A stretch of DNA of 64,000 nt, from assembly GCF_003073045.1 (NCBI RefSeq), contig NC_037596.1, positions 7,397,416 to 7,461,415 of the forward strand, in the 5' to 3' direction. A program made the position numbers and the translations under genes. Origin of the DNA: Pomacea canaliculata (lineage: Eukaryota; Mollusca; Gastropoda; Architaenioglossa; Ampullariidae). Position 1 is the first letter of the stretch. Each line of letters opens with the position of its first letter. Below are positions 1 to 12,500 of the stretch, piece by piece. Below the pieces are notes generated by a model. The model was not told where the DNA came from. It was given only the letters and a program-made list of their open reading frames with translations, and ran no database searches.

Positions 1-1145
1 GCCAAGAACATTCTAAATTTTCTGGTAGTTCTGGTATCCAGTTGCGGCTCTGTGTTCCAATCTGACAAGTATTCAGACGAAGGGTGTTGCTGAGGTGAGT
101 GCCAACGTACTTGATTCGGACGTGGAACACATGGAAATATATGTGTCGGTTAAAATCTATTTCAGAGCCAATAATTTGGGTGCCGCAAGCTCGCCAGCCA
201 CAAGTGTAACATATACCTGAAATAAAATGTAATGGTGCTGTTTAATATAACAAACATAAAATTCATCTTTGTATATGACATCTTCAATTAAACTATCAAA
301 GGTTCTAAAATCCTTATCACATCTATTATCAATATTATTTTCCTACTTCAATGCCTGCTCAAAGTGAGGACTTGCCCAGAAATTTTTTAAGCTGACATTT
401 ATGATCCTTAATTAATTAAAGAAACAAGCATTTATCTCTATCGATTCCAAAACCAATCTGTGATTTAAATCTTACAACCAGCTGTCCAGTTTAGAATTCC
501 TCATGGTAATTAGCACAAAGTGCTTAATGGTGAAGGACATTAAGAAAATTGCCCGATTAACCAAAGATCATTTCTCAAAGTACAGTGAACACAACGAATA
601 CCAGACAGCTGAAAGTGCACCGCACATCCTACATTTTGTGTGCATGCAGGTGTGTGAATGTGAAATCAAGTACCTGTGTCAGTGTGCATTTTTGAACCAG
701 CATTGTTTATTTTTTTCTGCTTAGCCCAGAGAAGCAAAGCTATCACCATTCTGCCAAGTTAATGCACTGCGACTCTGTTACTGATCTTTTGTAAGCATGT
801 GACTTAGAACTAAATGACAGTGCTGTAGACACACAAGCTTTTTGTTTTAAATACCAAACTTCTGTTTTCTTTTTGTTGTTGTTGTTCAAAAGTGCACAGC
901 ACAATTATTTATACCTGTACCCAAATCTGCATGCAGAGTCTGTTGATGATACTTCACTACATGGGTACCAACGTGCTTGATGAATGCTGACATATCAGTC
1001 TCAATCTGGTCACAAGTGTCCCATTCACACTGATAGCGGAACTCGCTTTCTTTAATCACTGGGGGTGGTTTGCATTTGATTTTCAGCATGTTGCCTCCTT
1101 CACTTTCTTGAGATTGATTTGTCTCTGCCTCAGACATTGCTGGGA
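1..1145 (-). CDS. HINFP: HINFP-like zinc-finger protein, 5' coding exons (partial)
   Basis: Histone H4 transcription factor (HINFP/MIZF) homologue, a nuclear C2H2 protein that in vertebrates activates histone H4 genes at the G1/S transition. Coding starts at the ATG at 1137 in an exon running 1145..915 (acceptor ...CTTCAG, donor CAG|GTATAA). It continues in an exon from 216 to the window edge; the intron is 914..217 and phases join as G|GT. The first exon gives the finger CEWDTC..H-x3-H (C-x4-C-x12-H-x3-H). The second gives CGWRACG..HIYFH, and a third finger opens at ECSW at the edge. The C-x4-C spacing, the HIYFH block and the later NWIPELPENLECSW segment line up with the N-terminal fingers of HINFP as I recall them. 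The remaining fingers lie outside the window. A non-coding first exon with donor GCT|GTAAGT at 2412 is likely. I see no frame break in the visible part. Confidence 0.85.
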
Positions 1146-2411
1146 CTGAAGAGAATGTCTTTTTTGAAAGATATAACTTCTGAAGATAAGAAAAATAGAA
1201 TAACAAATGAGACTTTAAAACAGAGATGAGTGTACATACCCAAAAAAGACTGAAAACTAATATAATCAATTTATAAATGTAAACAGCCAACAATACAACT
1301 ATACAGATATTTCCTTTTCATATCTTATAACCCCATAATAGATAAGTATACGCTAGTAATGTCTCCTTACATGATGTAATTACTGTGCTACAATAAAATA
1401 AATTACATCTACATGGTAGTCAGAGGTCAAGGCTTAACATTTGTATCCACAATGCACAGTTTAGTTCAAGCACATTATTTCCATTACTAGACATAGTACT
1501 GTCAGTAACCATATTTTTAGAGCCTAGGCCATTTATTCATGACCTGTTAAATGTCCCATCTTTTCATCATAATGAATATGCTCAGTGTATAACACTTTCA
1601 GTAAAGTGCAGAAAAGTTTTATTACAAACGTATAAATCTTGTTGTAATTATTAAACAGAATGTGATGATATATCTAGTTATATACAGATATAAAGATAAG
1701 TTGATTGAAGAAAACCCTCTTAAGTTAAATGAGAGGTAATTTGAGGAAGATCGGTCTATTTCGCTATGTATCAGGTCTGTTTCTGTACAAGCATTAGCCT
1801 CCTAATCAGCTTCTCCTGACTCCAAAGTGTAGGACAGAGTGAGCAAGTGGTACTATCTACTAAACTGCCTTTGTGCAAGCTGAGAATCGGGCTAAAACTG
1901 CCTAAATAACGGTCATAAACGATAACACATACACAAACAATAGCTAGAGCTGTTAAACTCGTCTGATGGAGGTGACGTTTTATTTTCCAATCATCACAAA
2001 TCACTAGCTGTGGCATATCCTTTCAGAACATAATTTTTCAATTTCGATTTCGATTTCGAATAATGCGCGTTGCACAACTTAGTTCTCACTGTTGCAGCTT
2101 ATGATTCGAATATAAATACAATTAACAGTTGTTATTTTTAAATCAAAGTAAGTGTGGGGAGGCGAACGTTAAGAAGATCTGAGCACTGATTTCGATGAAG
2201 TCCGTAAATCTGAGTTTAGAGCTGTATTATTCTACTCGTGGACATCAACTAATCCAAAGTAATAATAGAAGAGAAAAACAGAACTTTGAATAAGACGGGA
2301 ACAGTTCAACACAGTAGCATAGTAAATGGGCTGGAATTCAAATTGTGTACATGTTTAAAATATTAACTATTATCACGATCTAGAAGAAATATTTGGATAC
2401 TTCTAACTTAC

Positions 2412-2500
2412 AGCAATAAATAGTCGATAATGTACAATCCGCGGCTCAACTGACCTCGAAAGTAGCAGAAACGGAAATAAACATTTTTACTTCCGGTTCA
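2412..2500 (-). other. Probable non-coding first exon of the HINFP-like gene
   Basis: On the minus strand a strong splice donor (GCT|GTAAGT, exon end 2412) follows a moderately GC-rich stretch beginning near 2500. The next acceptor in the gene is at 1146, just before the coding ATG, so a 5' UTR exon here is the natural partner. The transcription start is not defined by the sequence, and the upper boundary is approximate. Confidence 0.4.
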
Positions 2501-3262
2501 AAGTTTTGGGTTCAGAGTTATTCATCGACAGCCTCCCCACACAATCGAGATACTTTATTTCTTTTAACATGCACAGCGTTTGAAATGCTTAGTATTACTT
2601 GGATCCATAATTATAAAGGATAAATAAAAATAACAGTCTTCAAGAATCTGGCTACGGCTTTACGTGCTGACATATACATTGACATGGCGATGATGAAGAT
2701 GTCAACTACTTGATGATGAGGATGTCTATTTGTAATGCGCAGGTATCCATTCAGAAGAATGCTCATTGCGCAGCAAAAAAAAAAAAACAAAAAAACAACT
2801 TGCAGTTGAGAGTCGATAAATGTGAGCACGATGCTTCAACTAGGATGACCATGAGATGCCATGTACAGCACTATGTGTAATGTTACATTGGCTTGCATAT
2901 ACAGAGAGCGGTCCGGTCGCAACGGTTATGCCCTTACCAGGAAGGTCTGCCCTGAGTTCAGTCTCGGGCACGCTGATCTTCTGACGTTTTTTGCGCCGTA
3001 AGGCCAAACACCAATTATATTTGCCATGTGGTCCTTACAAATTCTCACACAGGTCCTTACATTTTCTCTGTGACCCTTACAAGTCCTTATATCGATAAAA
3101 TATTACCACAAATTTATTTTCGGAGTCGACTTTTTCGCCGCATTGCAATTTTAATCACATGACTACCCAGTCTCGCTCGCGACGGGAACTTCCGTTCGGC
3201 CTTTCGCGAGTTCACTCTCGTTGTGTCGACCACATTTCTTTGTCTGCTTAACAATTTGAAAG
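2412..3262. promoter_or_regulatory. Divergent promoter region between two zinc-finger genes
   Basis: The region lies between the inferred first exon of the minus-strand HINFP-like gene and the ATG of the plus-strand zinc-finger gene (3263). It has no supported coding exon. It contains a CpG-containing segment (about 3120-3235, with TTCCG and CGCGAG words) close to the plus gene, and TTCCGG near 2493 close to the minus gene. TTCCGG resembles ETS-type sites common in housekeeping promoters. An A-run near 2775-2800 interrupts it. Assignment as a shared promoter is inference from geometry. Confidence 0.4.
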
Positions 3263-6200
3263 ATGCCGGGAAAGTGCTCTTTTCAGGAGAACTGGCTAAA
3301 GGAAGACAAGTATAAAGATTGGTTAATAAGAGACTCGAGCGATAAACATTTGGCACGATGTGCTGCCTGCAAAATATCGTTGAATCTTTCGTCAATGGGC
3401 GAAAGTGTTCTGAAGAAGCACATGGTTACCGAAAGACACAAAAGGGGAATAAAAGTATTTCTGAAAGATGCACGCTTTTGTGTAACTGATTACTTTTGTA
3501 ATCAAGAACATCCAAAACCTGCTCAAAATCAGACGGCACCGACCATCTCTGCAAGTGTGTCCAGTAAGTTGACAATTATTTATCTTAAGCGATTCATTTA
3601 GTTAACGATGTGGGTACTTTAAAAAACACATTAAATTAAAGCGTGCATAACATTTTGCGTTTTTTTTCCACACTTTATTAAGCCTATAGTCTAATTTACG
3701 GTAAAGCCAATAGCTTAAAGATCAGTAAATAGCAAAGAATTATTTAATTTAAAAAGTTGAGATTTTAATAGAGAGGACCACAGATTCATAAATAATACAT
3801 CTTTCCGACCATACAAGAGAAAAACTTAAGCATTGATGACTGTCACTTAGGTCCTTACGAATGCATGAAAGGTCCATACTTGGCACCATCCCTGATCCCT
3901 GGGAACCCTGACAGGGATCCTGATGACTATTCAGGGCCCTAGGCAGATGCCTCGTCTGTCTAACCCTGTTTAAGAGCATACCAGTAGAGGTTTTTTTTTT
4001 TATTGTATGCATGTGTTCCAGACGTAAAAAAGAGTTCTTATTAAGAATCTAAGATAAAAACATTTACATTTCTTTTAATTTTTCAATCGATCCCCTGGTA
4101 TTCATTTTCCTTTCATAAAGGAGCACTTGTAGTGATCGTTTGCTCTTAGCTCATATCCACGATTTTAGCTTCTTGTTGGATTTTTTTAAAAAAGTTATAG
4201 TATTATCATCTGCTATTTTGAAACCTTTTTGGATGTTAAGAAGTTAAAATTTCACATGGAAGGTATGATTGCATATGCAAACTGAGCTGATCTGGAGCAC
4301 ATGTAAATTATTGTCTCCTTTAAACTGGATAGTAGTTAATTGAAAGTCAGCTAAAACTGTAGACTTGCATCCATATTAATAGACAATATTTGGTCAGTAT
4401 GTGCAAGATCAAGTGGTTTGATTATTAATTTTTACTTGTGTGAAGTCTAGAGAAAATTTGTAGTTGTGTTGTTTGTAATAAATATACCAGAATTATTGCC
4501 TATTTAGTTTTTTCACAGACATACTGTGTAACAGGGATTTATAAATACCTTGTGTAAAATGCTTACTGTCAATTATTTCAGATAAAGATCAGCCAGGCCT
4601 GATACCAGCAGTAGAGGTGAGACTGACCTAGATGTCGAGGTCACAAGAAATATCATCTATGCATAAATATATTTAATAAAACCTAACTGAAGTGTGAAAG
4701 TTTATTTTCATACAGACAATTTTTAATCAAGTAAAAGATAAAAAAAGAACTATTGTTTTTGTATAATAATTTTCTTGGCATCTGTAAAGTAATTTGTAAA
4801 GTCTGCAGAGACAAAAATATTCAGTATTAGCAACTGTGTTTATAAATCTGACTATGGCTTTGCCTCCTTTGCTGCAGGTGAAGACAGAACCAGTTGACAA
4901 TGGCCATGAGCAGATAGGGGAACCAAGAATTTGCAACGTTACTTCACTTCAAAATGCACATTCACAGACAGTAGAGGACCTCTGGTCTGGCACTTTTCGG
5001 GCAGAAATAAGAGAAATTTTTGGAAATAAGTCTGCAGATCAAAATGCCACTGTTCAAAATGTACAGGATGTTGTGGAAAAGCTGCTAAAAAAGAATGAAG
5101 ACCTGTTGTCACAGAATGATGCCATTGGGTTTAAACCAAATCGGAGAGGTAGGCTTCCAGCTGAAATGGCGCGAAAGACAGAAGCATTTCCTGGCATTGG
5201 TCAGACAGCAGCATTTTCCACAGGGCTTGGACAAAGAGGAAGAGTGTTGCCATCAGGAAGCGTCCGAGAACGTGATGATGGTATTCCTATGGGCAGAATT
5301 CTGAGACCAAGGACTCCAACATTGCGGTGTCACATGGTTGAGAAAGATAAGTCACATTTTACATCGGCAGTGATGGAGACGAAAATTGGCAGCAAAGAAT
5401 CAGAGGAGATACTTTCATGTGCAAGAGCATGAAATGGTTTGTGGGGTATCCGCAAACACCCAGCTATTAAGTCGAGAGGGACGGCTTATGGCTTTGGTTG
5501 ATATTAAATGTTACTGGTGCAACTTTTGTTCATTTTCTACATCTAACAAGAACCAGCTAATAACCCACATCATGGATCATCGCTTTCATTGCAAGTATTG
5601 TCGGTATCAGTCTTTCTCAAGGGCTGATGTCATACAGCATTCCTTCCATACCCACCCAGAGTTTCAGGAAATGGCATCATTGATGCAGTACTGCACTCTA
5701 CTCTCAGATTACTTGCGTGTCCAAAATCCCAACACAACACGGCTCGACAATCGACCAAAGAGAAAAGATGGCACAGAGAAAGGAAATAATGGTGGAAGCC
5801 ATGAGAAAGAAAATCCAGCCAAGCTGAGGAAGCTGGATGATTCTCAGATCAAGGGACAGTCTACCAACACAGACATGAAACTTGTGGGCAGTTTAACCTC
5901 AGACTATGATATTTTTGACATGGAGGTAGATAACACAAGTGAGAGTACGGAGGAAACAGTGCAGAGTAGTATAGCATCTAATCCAGTCTCTTTCACACCA
6001 GCTGTTATTGTACAGACCACGCATGTTGCCTCACCTGCTGTGATAAGCGGGCCAGTCATCACCCAGGTCTTCTCAGCAGGTTCCCCTCAGCCTGATGAAA
6101 CAGGTTCCGGTATACTGGGCTCAACCAGTCAAAGCATTTTGTCCAGCACCATGTCATCACCAAGCCCTTCACCATCTTCTGCTAGCAGCATGCAGCCAAT

Positions 6201-7957
6201 GCGATTCAACCTGTACTGGAACTGTGGCTACTGCCCGTTCACCAGCGAAAGTCAGAGTGAGGTGAACGATCATTCAGACCGCGAGCACATTGGCAAGGCT
6301 CCTAGGTATGTGGCATTAATCAAAGCAGAGGATAGCTCTTCCCCTGCACAATCATCCTCAAGTGGAAAAGAAGGGGGGAAAAGTGTAAGCAGTTCCAGAA
6401 GAAAATGAGTGCGGGAGACAAACACGAGGAAGGCAGATTGGAAGAGGCTGGTGAGCAGGAAGGAGAAACTGCATTGGAGGAAGAGAAACAGCTCAGCATT
6501 TCTCGCAAAGAGTCCTCTGACATAAGACGAGAAGCTTTCCTGCAGTGGTTTGGATGCAGAAGGTAGCATACAGGGTACCTCCCAAGGGAACGCTAATCCA
6601 GAAATATCTGCTGAAACAGGAGGTTTCGATCAGGTTGTCATCAAGCAAGAGCCAGTAGATGCTGAGGAAGAGGAGATTATTCCAATGAAAGTATCCTTTC
6701 CAAAACCAAGAATTCAAGCAAAGGAAAATACCGCCATCAAGTGTTGTCACTGTAACTACAGTGCTCGCATGCTAAGTCACCTGAGGAATCACATTGTGTA
6801 CTGCCACAAGGGAAAAGAGCTGATGGGGACAGGAGCCATGAACAGCAAGGTGTTCATGTGTGCGAGCTCAGATTGTGCCTTCCGCTCATCATCCGGCACA
6901 ACATTCCTGAATCATGCAATCTTGTGCACACCTTGGACCAAATCAACAATATCCGACCTGAAAATTGATGGCCATCTTTTGGCTTCGTTAGAAAAGACCA
7001 AAGCACTGGCCAAAGAATCAGCCAGTGGCAAGGTGGGTGGTGCGAACTGAAAATTTGTGCAATTGCACATAATTCATCAGATAATGCTCTATCAACATTT
7101 TCAGCTTATTTGCTCATAAAATCTATTAAACTGAGATGGTTTCAGTGCAGAATTACACACAGAATTCTAGGTACAAACTCCCTGGCAGAATATATGGGGA
7201 TAGAAGTTAATAATAAATGCACTTTCTGGGGCAACGAAAGGGAGACAATTGAACATCTATTTTGGCGCTGTAAGGCAACCAAACTATTTTGGACAAGCCT
7301 AGGAAAGGCAATAAGGGAAAAATGCTCTAAAAATAATAAATTAGCACTTAACCAATCTGTAATACTATTTGGATATGAAGCAAACTGTCCAATAGATAAG
7401 ACATTAGAGAATATACTACTAGAAGCAAAGTTTTTTATCTATAAATGTAAAATAGAGAAGAAACAGCCAGACTTAAGAATTTTTATTCTGCAGTTAAATA
7501 GGAAATACAAGATTGAGGAATTTAGCGCACTTGTTAATATGAAATTGCAGAAATTTATAATAAGCTTGGCTGATTATATGAATTTTATGAGTTTATCTGA
7601 AAATATATAATTTCACGACTTTATATTAAAAAAACAAACAAAAAACAAACAAAAAAAACACAATGTGACTGCCTGGTGAGGGGAGAGGTAAAACAAGAAA
7701 AGTAAAATACATTTAATTTGTTCTGCATTTAGTTTAAAAGTCTTATTTTCTTTCAACAGACAAACATCTGGGAGGTACAGAGAAAAACAAATGTTAAACA
7801 CGACATTATTTCCTCCATATTCTACCAACGATCATGTCAACTACTGTGCAACTTCGAATTGTTTTTATTGATCTGTTATTTCTTTGGGTTCTGTTTATTG
7901 ATTTGTTTGCAGTCCTATGCTCCAGTGGGGGCAAACAGGACTAAGAAGTCTGTTTAG
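3263..7957 (+). CDS. Multi-C2H2 zinc-finger protein with transposase-like N-terminal finger
   Basis: Exons in order: 3263..3563, 4582..4616, 4878..7032, 7913..7957 (TAG). All junctions keep phase (A|AT, then phase 0, then AAG|TCC). Exon 1 encodes a domain of the WLKEDKYKDWL..C-x2-C..H-x4-H type, seen at the N-terminus of hAT-like transposases and proteins derived from them. Exon 3 carries spaced C2H2-like fingers (CYWCNFCSF..HIMDH; FHCKYCRY..HSFHTH; NCGYCPF..HSDREH; CCHCNYS..HIVYCH; FMCASSDC..H..C). These are separated by Ser/Pro-rich linkers and two sumoylation-type motifs, VKTEP and IKQEP. A nuclear transcriptional regulator is likely, with unknown targets. The reading frame changes at about 5370-5430, 6370-6408 (TGA at 6406 in one frame) and 6540-6560 although both sides look coding. 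The 3' end is supported by AATAAA at 8445. Confidence 0.75.
7080..7660 (+). mobile_element. 5'-truncated LINE, C-terminal zinc-binding part and A-rich tail
   Basis: An open frame from 7110 to 7610 encodes the C-terminal part of a LINE ORF2 protein: RITHRILGTN.. then CTFWGNERETIEHLFWRC, the zf-RVT-type segment that follows the reverse transcriptase in L1/Tx1-like elements. The expected second Cys of the CTFC motif is Trp here, so the copy is probably decayed. The frame ends at a TAA and is followed by an A-rich (AAAC)n tail at about 7626-7660, as expected for a target-primed insertion. The element lies on the same strand as, and wholly inside, the last intron (7033..7912) of the zinc-finger gene. 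No 5' part or RT domain is present. Confidence 0.75.
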
Positions 7958-9514
7958 TAGTGATGCTACATATGCAAACGTTTGGAATGAAAATAATGAT
8001 TTCGTGTCAAAGTTTCAGTGACTAACATTTTGTTTATGTTATTGGTGTTAATTAAGATGGGTCATTTAATATGTCATTTCCAGAGTTTTTCTTGTGTGAA
8101 TGTTTTTTGTGTGGATATTTTCTGAGTTTGGGAAATGGTCAAATTGTGAATGAAAAAAAAAAATAGTTGGTTTAATTTTTACATCTTGAACTATTATCCA
8201 GAGAGTTCTTGAAGCTATTTGGTGCGTATTTTATGTAAGTCGGCAGATATTTCCAATCTGCAACAACTTATACACAAGCAAACATTAACATTACTCATGC
8301 ACAAATAAACGAATGCACACACACACACACACGCTTGCACACATGCAGACCTGACAAGTTTCTGGATACAGAATCATAACGAGCACACATAATCTAGCAC
8401 TCTTTTTACACTGTTTTATTATGCAACTTTTGAACAATTGTATCAATAAAATAGTCAAAATCCATGAAATGTGTGCATCATATTAAAAATTAATATAAAG
8501 GTTATTAAAAATTGAACTGGCAATCAAAGTATAGTAAATATAACATTTAAAACTATGTGAATAAAAATGTTATAAATAAATATGTATTATATACATATGT
8601 ATAAAATGGTTGTCTATGTATAAACTTGTCAGAATACAAACACCTTTATTCTCTCAGTCAAGGCTTTGTGAGTAAGCAGAATAGGTAAGATGTGCTTGCA
8701 ACTGTCTGACACATGGTCTTAAACATGCAAAAAATTGGTTCCTCTGAATTTCACTAAAAAAAAATGCAAGGAAAAAGTGATTTTACACAAAACGCAAGCA
8801 GCAAAACTTGCTTTTTACAACCATTGCTTCTAGATGTACTATGAAAATGTAAACAATAATATCACATAAGTGTTTCAAGACTGTGATATTCTTGCCTGGT
8901 GTGCATCACTACTTGAATAAATTAGTGGCCGTTTAGCAATAATAATATCTGTTCCAGAAAAAGACCTGGAAATGTTATGTAGAAGGGTACTAAAGGTGAC
9001 ATGATCAGGTTTGTTAGGTTATTATTATAATGGTATTGATGGCAGTGTGAAAGAAATATGAACCTTTATAGTGGCAACATAAAACCGAAGAGACAAAAAC
9101 GGAAAAGTTCATATGTTAAGAAAAATGTGATGAAAGGGGAACATCTGTATTTATTTAGGGAATACTTGCAGAAATCTCATGGTGATAATGATGTATCTAT
9201 ATAGTAAGGTTGACATGAATATTAGGCGGTTGGAAAGAAAATATACACCATCAGAGGTAGTACCAAAACAAATGGACGGTAGTGATACTATATATATCTT
9301 ATAATGGCTTTTTATAACTGTTTGTGTACTGACATAAAAGTTATGCTCATAGAACACTTTAGGCAAGGAACAATAGGTTAATGAGTTTAGAAGGATAGTA
9401 GATTTTATGACTGTTAGAGAATAAACATTTCAGATTTTAATTCCATGACACAAAGAAGAAGAAAACACTTATAATTGTTTGCTTTAAAACCAGATGTTAA
9501 AAATAGTCTTGCTG
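7958..9514. other. 3' UTR and intergenic DNA between convergent genes
   Basis: The region holds the 3' UTR of the plus-strand zinc-finger gene, with AATAAA at 8445-8450. A (CA)n tract lies at about 8315-8332. Below 9515 is the likely 3' UTR of the minus-strand TNF gene; TTTATT near 9150 reads AATAAA on the minus strand. No coding exon is supported. Confidence 0.6.
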
Positions 9515-12500
9515 TCAAATAAGGAAGAGACTGATGCATGTGCTAGGCATGAGGTGGACTGAGCTGTGAGTGCCCACACTGAGTGTGTCATTTTCAACTA
9601 GCTCAAATACACCCTGCACTAGAGACATGGACCCAGATTTTGCTGAGCACACTGGACCTCACTAGGGTTTTGTTGAGTACCTCTCCTGACCCTGAAAAAA
9701 AGTAATAGTCCATGTTTTACATACATGCCTAGATTTTTTTAAAAAAAGGAATATCCTTTATCTGAAACATCAATTTTTTTTTCATCATAATTAGTGCTGA
9801 ATACTTTGTGTTCTACACCTCGTTTTCAGGTGTAGAAATCTTGACTATGTCAGGTGTTACGTACGCTCGGATGCTTATCTTACCTGCGAAGGTAGTGTGT
9901 TGGCTCATGAGTGATCGATGTATTGAACTCCAGGTGACTGTTGACAAAATAGTAACCAGATCGCGTGACTCTTAACGCATCTCTCTCCCATTCAGCTGCA
10001 CAGACTTCAGGTAAGTCGTTTCCCCATCAGGAGCAGTCCACTTGACAAAAGTAGAGGCTGGAAGTTTCAACAAAATGATGTTAGTGCTGATACCATCGAG
10101 TAGTCTTTTATGAATGTTGATAGAGGAAACATTGTAAAGACATACGCTTACATTATATTTGATAATGCCCAAGATCGAGATAATACAGCTCTTTATGATT
10201 CCATCACCAGGGTGGATGAGCCGCGGCATATACATGCGCTCGAAGCTTATATCTCATTCTATTGGCAGGCTAAATGGATGCGAGTTCATACAAGATGTTT
10301 GCGCAGGACGATGATAGAATATTATAACAAGTAGTATGAGAATTTTAATAATATACAATGCAAAATTGATATTTTATTAGACATAACGGTAATTAATTAT
10401 TCCATAAGTTATGTCAAAGTACCTTTACAGCGAGCAATTACACTTTTACACTATAAGTTATATATGAGGTTTCTCAGGGAAATCTATGACCTAAATCCCC
10501 AGTACCACCCCACACTCAAGTTTGGCATTATGTTTAACAAAAAGACCGCCTTTCAATCATCACGAAGTTCCGCGACTTTATAAGACTGTAGTGCAAATAT
10601 TTCCTGTTTGGTGAAGTAAATAAAGTTTAGGAGAAAATCGGGGAAGACCCTACGAATGTTGACATGGCGCTAGTATATAAACATTTACTAAATATAGTCG
10701 ACACTATTCTCCACTTGAGTCGCCTCAGGCACTCGATCAGCTTACGTTATACACAGGAACTAATGTGATAGTAAATATATATGTACATAAATATCCGGAT
10801 ATAAGATTCTCTCCTGTGGTTAATGACACTTCCTCAGCAAGGAAGTGGCTATAACAAAGGCTATAATAGTAACGGAACTTCTTGGTGTAACTGATTAGAG
10901 TCAAAAATATCCAGAATAAACTTATTCTTATTTCCGTCTCATACAATTTTTGAAATATGCTACAGCTGTCAAGAGAAGTCAGTTTGAAAAACTTATCAGC
11001 TATAAATAAATAACTGCAATTAATAAGTCAATGAAATCTATCTGTAACTTATTTACTTTCGCTCCCAATGGTCTTTTGTAACGAACTGCTAAACTTAAAA
11101 TAAAATTCTTCATAGCTGTTTACCTGTTTGCTGATTGTTGTCCCTGGCACAGAGATACACCATGGGATGCAACAGCCGAGTCGGAAAAGAGTCTTGACCA
11201 GACGACGAAATCGAAGAACTTTCTAGAAACACAAATTGGAATCTTCGTTAAAATATATGTGCAGGTTATGGGATCATTATTTTATAAGCAAGGAGCTCCT
11301 GTTGTAGTCATTCCAGAAAAATAATGACCCTTAACCCAACTGCCAGGAATGGAACCTGATTTCAAAGAGGGCTGAGGAGGAACAATGCAGCGCTATTTTC
11401 TCCTTACTGTGTATTTTTGTTTTTCATTTCATTCTATAATACTAAAATTCCACTTTTAAAATTCTATTTATTGTGCTGGGGAACCTACTGAATACTCCAA
11501 TTGACTTCTGAGGCGGCTATTTCGTTTTCGCTTTGAAACAAATTCTGTGAATAATAACCGTCGACTGCTACGTATTTAAAACGAAACTGTTGAAGTCTTT
11601 GGTCAAACACTGTTAAATTTGTAGAATATCATCAAAGAAATTCTAACTTGTGTCTTTCATTTTCGTGAAATGGGGCTTCACAACACCTTCATCCTCAAGT
11701 CATCATCATGATTGTGCAAGATAGGGACCCATGCACACACACACGCGCTCTCTCATTCTCATTCATCTCTCTAGCATCGCTTTTAATAATGACAATGCCT
11801 CATTATTATCTTCACACTCTATACTATAAACACGTTTATGATCATATCATCAATTATAGTAGGCTCAAGCTAATGGATGAACGAAAGTAAAAACATACAG
11901 CGAGCGTAGTGTATTATTAGTGTTGTTATTATTATTATCATCATCATCATCATCATCATGATATTTTTTTTCTTCGTGGTGGATTATTGACGAGCTCATT
12001 ACTGATGACTACCATAAATTTGTGTTCTTATTACCTGAGTCAGCAAACAGTTTTAAACTCGAACCTGGCTGAAAGACCTTTGCATCGTTCTTGGAAAGTC
12101 TTCTAGCAGAATCCGTGAGATTCTGTACCTGGTCATCTGAAAGGTAGATGAAAACTGTTCTTAACAATATGCTTGAGTTTGTATGAAATAATCACACCTT
12201 AGCATTGGAGTTTGATATCAAGCATTATTGGCATTATATTAATAACAGCCACGACACTTTTAATATTTATCAATGATGAGAGTCAGCGTCTGTCATCCCG
12301 AACAGAAGAACGAAACTCATAAAAGTTTGGAGATATCTACATGGACTACCGTGTTCTATTAATTGTAATCTTTAATTGTAACCTATCGTAGGGAAATAAT
12401 CATCATATCACTAGACATTAACAAGTGAGTCGAATTTTATTTTAATCTTAACTGCAAGCTCTTGCAGGGAAATAATCATTATATCACAAGACAAGTGGGT

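Noticed and set aside
9972..10235. Open frame ending YLKSVQLNGREMR that resembles the C-terminus of heparanase
   Set aside because: The same bases, read from the acceptor at 9995 in the phase set by exon 4, give the TNF-domain exon AEWERD..GYYFVNSHLEF. The heparanase-like string is an out-of-frame coincidence.
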